NCBI GenBank assembly: GCA_026261815.1
Contig: JAMPIT010000884.1
Span: 16,328,210-16,392,209 of the forward strand
Direction: 5' to 3'
Length of the DNA: 64,000 bases
Origin: Monarcha castaneiventris obscurior
Taxonomy: Eukaryota; Chordata; Aves; Passeriformes; Monarchidae
Shown: positions 60,320-64,000 of the stretch, in pieces
How positions within the stretch are numbered: the first letter of the stretch is position 1
Layout of the letters: each line of letters starts with the position of its first letter
Notes under the pieces: generated by a model
Databases searched by the model: none
Seen by the model: the letters and a program-made list of their open reading frames with translations, nothing else
Told to the model about the DNA's origin: nothing
Translations under genes and position numbers: made by a program

Positions 60320-61420
60320 CTCCAAAATGTTTTCTCTCTACACGTGTTTTACCTGTTTGAACACCCCTGCAACGACTGCAGTCGCTGAAGGGCTGCTGGC
60401 CCAGCGACACAATTCCCCTGGGCTGTAATGGGAGCCGAGGGCTTACCAGCACCCAAAAAGGGCCCAGCCTGGTGTCTGGCCAGCTGGATTGTACGAGAAC
60501 AACTGGAGTTCACCCAGCACATCCACACTCTCAGTGGTGTTCACACAAGCCCGTGGCAAGCGCTGCGAGTACAGCGGAGCGAAGGGGAGATGAGCAGCCC
60601 CCGGCCACAGCAGGGCCTCAGGGGGAGCACCGGGGTCACAGCCTAAGCAAGCCCAACAGCCAGGTGTATTTAGTTCCCTTCCAAGGTTTCCATTTATTTC
60701 CTGGCCACAGCACACAGCTTGAGTGGCCCCGTGGCTGCCGAGGGGCTGGAGCCTTGCGGAAGGAGGGTGCAGCGCTGAGCATCCCTGGGGTGGCTGTGGT
60801 GTGTGGGATTTGGAGGGGGATGTATCGGAGGTGGGGAGCAGGTGGCACAGTGCTGAGCTGCTCAGCTGTCGTGTGGCTGGAGAGAGACAGACGCAGCTGG
60901 GCGAGGGAAGGAAAAGAGCTCCAGGTCTGGCAGCCTTTCTGCTTTACAGGCCTGTGGCCGGCCAAGGAGCAGCAGAAATCCATCCAGCTGGGATGCAGGG
61001 CCCTGTGTGGTTTTGATCCTGTGAGGGGCAGCGCCACGGAGCACCCTCCAAGGGGTGAGATGTGCACACGCGGGGTCTGTGACAGCCTCACCCCGCTGCT
61101 TTGTGCCGGGGTGAGTACCCTGGCAGCAGCCCCCGCTGTGTGCCAGCAGGGGCCTTGGCAGTGCTCTCTAGGGCATAGATTTATATCTGCTCATGCAAAT
61201 AACCTGGAAGTGTCCCCCGGAGTGGGACAGCTGGTCCCCGGCAGCGCTTTTGGGAGCATTCTTTATGTGCCCACGTAAGTACCCTGGCAATCTCTTTTGG
61301 GGCTCGCCAGCAGGGGCCCTGGCAGAGGCCGGGAGGCAGCGTCTCGGTGGCTGAAGCCATGCCAGCTGAAGCTTTCCAACAGCAAGGCTTTCTTCTGCCC
61401 CGAACAAAGAACCAATGTGG
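60320..61420. other. GC-rich intergenic stretch with duplicated motif
   Basis: G+C rises and some CpGs persist. A 268-codon plus frame (60472-61278) crosses it but has no family signature. Two donor-like motifs 164 bp apart (61111 and 61275) are each followed by CCAGCAGGGGCC (61143, 61307). See findings. Confidence 0.4.
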
Positions 61421-61604
61421 CCAGCGTTATTGATTTGTTTCGTGACTTGCTGCTTTTAGCCTGGCAGGAAAAGACCAAGAGGAGTTTTAATTTGTCCAAA
61501 TGGTTCTAGACAAGGTTAATACAACTCATCGATAAATGGCGCTTTTCATTAAGTTTTAATTACAATGTCATTTCAACAGGCTGGACGTGCGTAGTCGTGG
61601 TGTT

Positions 61605-64000
61605 GGGTTTTTTCATTTAAGGTGCCTCCTCAGCAAAGTTGGTGCTGTTTGTTTTCTTCATTTAAGGTGTGCTTCCCTGAGTGCAGTGATTAATTTCCAT
61701 TGCAGACCTGGGAGCTGCCAGGCTGCTGGAGAGCCTGACTGCCTCAGTGAATTCCCCTTTGCCCCCATCCCACGCTGGGAATTACAGCTTTACCTCAGCG
61801 AGGTGATGGGTGGTGCTGGGACAGTGGTGAGAGGAGGCTGGCCAGCAGTTTCAGAGACATTAAGATGCCCACAGACTCAATGCAGTTGTGGGATCTTCTT
61901 TCTTCACACTGTTGGAGGTGGGCCCTTTCAGCAAGCTGCAGCCTGGCTGTGTCTCAGTGCCTGTGGCACAGCCCTTCGTATCTTTTATAAAGCTGATTTC
62001 TGGTACTGCTGCAGGGCCTTGCTGGAGAGAAGCTGGCTGCAGAATTTAGACTAAAATCTCTGAACCCAGCACCTTGATACATCATCATCATCATCATCAC
62101 CTTGGTCCAGAAAGGGTGCTGGTGACTGCTGGCCACCTCTTCTCCCCAGGGGCTGGTGAGCATGGCAAGAGCGCTAAGCATTTCATCTTTCCTGCTGTCT
62201 CCCAGAGGTGGCTTTTGAACACCCGAGAGAGATGCAGACAGGATCTGGTTCAGGTCAACTCATGGCAGGGTGAATAAATAGAAAATACCAGCACCACTGG
62301 GCAGTTAGAAGCTCGGTTTGGCTGATAGTTCTCCTTCTCCAGAGTGAAAATGTGAATACTGTTTTAGCTTAAGAAGGTCTGTGCACACACGTATTACCCC
62401 TGAGACAGTGTTCCCTCCTGTGCACTGCAGGGATTTCTGTCCCCAGCTCTGTTTCAAAACTTCGTTAAAACAGTTATTTTTAAGCAGTTTACAATTTCAC
62501 TATTTTTTCCCTTTCTTAACAGCAACTTTCCACATCCTTTACATGTGGTCATTATAGGAGTGGAGAACTTCACTGCTGCAGAAGGCAGAGGGTTGTCTGG
62601 TAAAGATCTTTTGCTTTAAAATGCCCACTGCTGTGACCATCAGCATTTGAGGAGCTGTGGTGCTTCAGCCTGGAGATTGGCAGCAGATTATATTCATCCC
62701 TTGCATCTCCACCTGCCTTCAGAAGGCTCGCACAGCATGGTAGCAAGTGTCAGGGCTCTGAGAGCATCCCCTGGGGGTTTGACTCCAGGGTCCAGGGCTG
62801 ACTTAGATAATCACACAAGTGTCTGATGTCGAAGAGAGCTCTTCAAGAAAGCTCTGCTAAAAGCCCCAGTGAGGGCCTGTCCTGCTGTTTGCTAGCTGAG
62901 GCTCTCGTCCTTGCTGCCCAGCTGGGCTACCTTGCATGTGCCCTGTTTGTATGGACCTTGGCCTGTGGACTTCAGTTCCTGAGCTGACCTTGGGTCTGTC
63001 TCGTCACCATGGACTTGCCTGGCAGTCGCTGGGCTCTCACTGAACCTGATTGCCATCACCAGCCCTGCTCTGCTGTTCTTGCCTGGCTGTGGTGGGACTG
63101 CACCTCTGCCAGTGTGCCCAGTGCCCCACTCCTGCCTTCTGCCACCCTCAGCTCCAGGCTCACCTTCCCATGCTGATTGATACCTACATCCCTGATTTTG
63201 CCTGTGTCACCAGCAGAGTGAAACCACAGCAGGAAATAGTCACTCTTTGCCTGCAGAGGACATATTGGGCAGGCAGGATAGAAAGGAAGAAGCTTTCCCA
63301 TATGATAATGCAAAGCAGCAATGGGCAGCAGCATTCCTGAAGAGATGTGCCACATACCAAAATCTTCACCCGTGCTGGAGCAGGGAGGGAGGTTCCACAA
63401 ACTGAAGGAGGCCACGGGAAAGGGGAATTTCGGGCAGATGGTGATCATGGCTCCCCAGGGCTCCCAACAGGCCCCTCTGGAGGGGCTGTGCTAGGTGTGG
63501 ATTGGAATCCCAGGGTGAGCTGGGCCCTGCAGCCCTGCTGCCTCCCACAGCTGCATGCACCAGAGCCATGCTCAGAGCTGACAACAAGGTTCAAGGGATA
63601 AGGCTTGCTCAGCAACACCAAAAGAAGGTGGACTTGAGCTATTTGTTCCTAGGGTAGGCTGAAAAGTCGTTGTATTCTCATGGCTACCAAAAGACATGGA
63701 CTGATTGGGTCAAAGGGCCCACGAGCCTCCTTGAAGTCTCTGTCTGTGCCTGATTTTGTGAGTTCAGTGATCACATTGCAGCTTGCTGCTGAAGGTCTGG
63801 TAAAAGTGGCACCGCCTGTGTGCTCCATGCCCTTGTCACCGTGTTGGGTGGGTGCCCTGAGGGCTTGGCTGCTTGCTGTGGTGACGCTGCAGTGCTTTAG
63901 GGGAAGAGCATCCCTTGGGGAGGTGCAGCCGTGTAGCTGAAGGTCACACTGTACCTATCTCTACCTGCAGGGTAAGGCTGGGAGGTGCCAGGGGACAAGA
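61605..64000. other. Intergenic, no recognised gene
   Basis: Apart from the microsatellite I see no exon, repeat or RNA gene. The 155-codon plus frame at 61587 and the frame at 63056-63448 minus carry no recognisable domain. By mammalian gene order ADA2 would be expected further right; none of its motifs is visible here. Confidence 0.4.
62081..62099. repeat. (ATC)n microsatellite
   Basis: Six perfect ATC units; codes for nothing. The histidine run in one plus frame is this repeat. Confidence 0.95.

Noticed and set aside
60472..61278. 268-codon plus frame
   Set aside because: GC-rich DNA, no domain, signal or family match, and antisense frames of similar size overlap it. Kept only as context for the duplicated motif.
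1..64000. tRNA, rRNA, CRISPR and viral or LTR elements
   Set aside because: No tRNA B-box with a foldable cloverleaf, no rRNA words, no spaced direct-repeat array, and no LTR pair or retroviral gene text was noticed. A covariance-model scan would be needed to exclude small RNAs.

Overview
This is a window of vertebrate nuclear DNA, almost certainly from a bird. The evidence is two CR1 LINE 3' ends of the avian type (one per strand), two shorter CR1 tails ending in ATTCTGTG-like octamers, many older CR1, L2 and MIR remnants, long AT-rich non-coding stretches, and one sharp CpG island. The species cannot be told from this sequence. There are no bacterial-style operons, RNA operons or CRISPR arrays. 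Nearly all open frames are chance frames, either between stops in non-coding DNA or inside the stop-poor CpG island.

The one protein-coding segment I can defend is the first coding exon of CECR2 on the minus strand (coding part 42596-42778). It starts MCPEE, carries the family's N-terminal signature ELRSWWEVPAIAHFCSLF, and ends at a consensus splice donor in phase 0. It lies in a CpG island of about 1.5 kb (about 41865-43380), which is the CECR2 promoter. Everything to the left (1-42595) is therefore most simply CECR2 intron 1, and I recognise no second CECR2 exon in it. Everything to the right is upstream flank. In mammals the gene on that side is ADA2 (CECR1), transcribed away from CECR2, but I recognise no ADA2 exon before 64000.

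Layout: 1-8800 is non-coding with old MIR pieces; 8810-9402 is an old CR1; about 12350-13420 is an old CR1 reverse-transcriptase segment; 14329-14750 is a nearly perfect 211-bp tandem duplication; 16350-16700 is an old CR1 on the minus strand; 19010-19470 is a GC/CpG-rich intronic patch; about 24794 and 38863 hold short CR1 tails; 36270-37620 is an interrupted L2-like element; 41314-41590 is a degenerate repeat with a period near 38 bp; 41865-43380 is the CpG island with CECR2 exon 1; 43375-43640 is a hexamer satellite; 44720-45148 is an old CR1; 50685-50930 is a MIR; 52919-53310 and 57421-57870 are avian CR1 copies in opposite orientation; 54584-54828 is a 123-bp tandem duplication; 59580-60310 holds old CR1 pieces; 60400-61600 is a GC-rich stretch with a duplicated motif.

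I did not find a new biological system. The points most worth checking are the hidden 38-bp periodic array just inside intron 1, the hexamer satellite next to the promoter, the Gly/Ala expansion in the CECR2 N-terminus, the two tandem duplications, and several intronic and flanking segments whose composition suggests conserved regulatory DNA.
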